Source: Microbacterium algeriense (GTDB taxonomy: Bacteria > Actinomycetota > Actinomycetes > Actinomycetales > Microbacteriaceae). Taken from it: DNA of 64,000 nucleotides. Location of the stretch: positions 868,001 to 932,000 of the forward strand of contig NZ_WAAO01000002.1 in the NCBI RefSeq assembly GCF_008868005.1. The letters are read 5' to 3'. A model generated the notes under the pieces. That model made no database searches and was not told the origin of the DNA. It worked only from the letters and a program-made list of their open reading frames with translations. The position numbers were made by a program, and so were the translations under genes. Shown here piece by piece: positions 63,839-64,000 of this stretch (positions within the stretch are counted from its first letter, which is position 1; the number at the start of each line of letters is the position of its first letter).

Positions 63839-64000
63839 CTACTTCGCCGCGGACTCCGCGATGCGCAGGTCGAGGGGCACGTCGATCGGGAACGACCCGA
63901 ACAGCCGTGTCGTCGCCACCGCCGCTGCGTCGCGCACGGCCGCGGCAGCGGCTTCCGCGTGCTCCTGCGGAACGTGCAGGATCACCTCGTCATGCAGGAA
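63839..64000 (-). CDS. bifunctional 3'-5' exonuclease/DNA polymerase (family A), C-terminal 53 residues only
   Basis: The open frame runs from the window edge to TAG at 63839-63841. It begins FLHDEVILHVP, the family A polymerase motif C (HDE) with one metal-binding Asp, then a helix, and ends DLRIAESAAK. The tail fits the shorter actinobacterial bifunctional 3'-5' exonuclease/polymerase better than full-length PolA, which usually continues to a GxxW motif. The gene starts outside the window, so domain content cannot be confirmed. Confidence 0.75.
   Translation of the reverse strand, partial: FLHDEVILHVPQEHAEAAAAAVRDAAAVATTRLFGSFPIDVPLDLRIAESAAK

Overview
The window is chromosomal DNA of a high-GC Gram-positive actinobacterium, most likely Microbacterium or a close relative in Microbacteriaceae. 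The evidence is the GC-rich sequence, many GTG starts, and gene neighbourhoods typical of Actinobacteria: dut/DUF3710/DUF3159, DUF4193-sepH, topoisomerase IV with DUF7455, sigA beside a PAC2 protein, pepA-lpd-sucB, and glnA/glnA2/glnE. It is almost entirely core chromosome. I see no prophage, insertion sequence, CRISPR array or tRNA gene.

Layout. 0-9 kb: a partial LLM oxidoreductase, a lipoprotein PQQ-type sugar dehydrogenase, a GIY-YIG protein, a SPW membrane protein, a PemK/MazF-like protein, amtB with a GlnR-type operator, zapE, and the sulfurtransferase-sufE pair. 9-14 kb: DUF3000, an RNase D/HRDC protein and the fadA-fadB beta-oxidation pair. 14-20.4 kb: a lipid and glycerophosphate cluster of ChoD-like GMC oxidase, diacylglycerol kinase and alkyl-DHAP-synthase-like flavoprotein, divergent from tetR-glpD. 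20.4-28.6 kb: an SPFH protein, dxs, aconitase with a strong palindrome upstream, DUF3159, DUF3710, dut and DUF3093. 28.6-36.4 kb: DUF4193, the cell-division gene sepH, a phosphodiesterase, convergent parC and parE, and DUF7455.

36.4-41.5 kb holds the most unusual locus. Two overlapping alanine-racemase-like genes have complementary catalytic residues: one keeps the PLP-lysine barrel, the other keeps the C-terminal catalytic tyrosine domain. Beside them are a sugar-transfer-type ATP-grasp gene and a CofE-like amide ligase whose start overlaps the sigA stop codon. 41.6-47.4 kb: PAC2, pepA, lpdA and sucB. 47.4-52 kb: a pseudokinase-like membrane protein, DUF4191, a RimK ligase fused to an RCK_C domain, a divergent RimB-type peptidase, and an RDD protein. 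52-64 kb: glnA with a well-matched GlnR box, a Ser/Thr kinase, an AI-2E-type permease, a second lipid kinase, the run SPOR protein-glnA2-glnE, ppgK, a lipoprotein, the RNase P RNA, and the 3' end of a family A DNA polymerase gene.

How the genes fit together. Nitrogen assimilation is spread over the window: amtB and glnA each carry a GlnR-like operator, GlnA keeps the adenylylation tyrosine, and GlnE lies directly downstream of a GlnA2 that lacks it. Carbon metabolism is represented by aconitase, the E2 and E3 subunits of 2-oxoacid dehydrogenase, beta-oxidation, GlpD and polyphosphate glucokinase. Several genes (DUF3000, dut, DUF4191, ppgK, possibly pepA) have a -10-like hexamer 6-7 nt before the start codon, which suggests leaderless mRNAs. 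Convergent genes are separated by strong two-way hairpin terminators. A 17-base repeat occurs directly after two stop codons, in one case as a 24-nt-period array.
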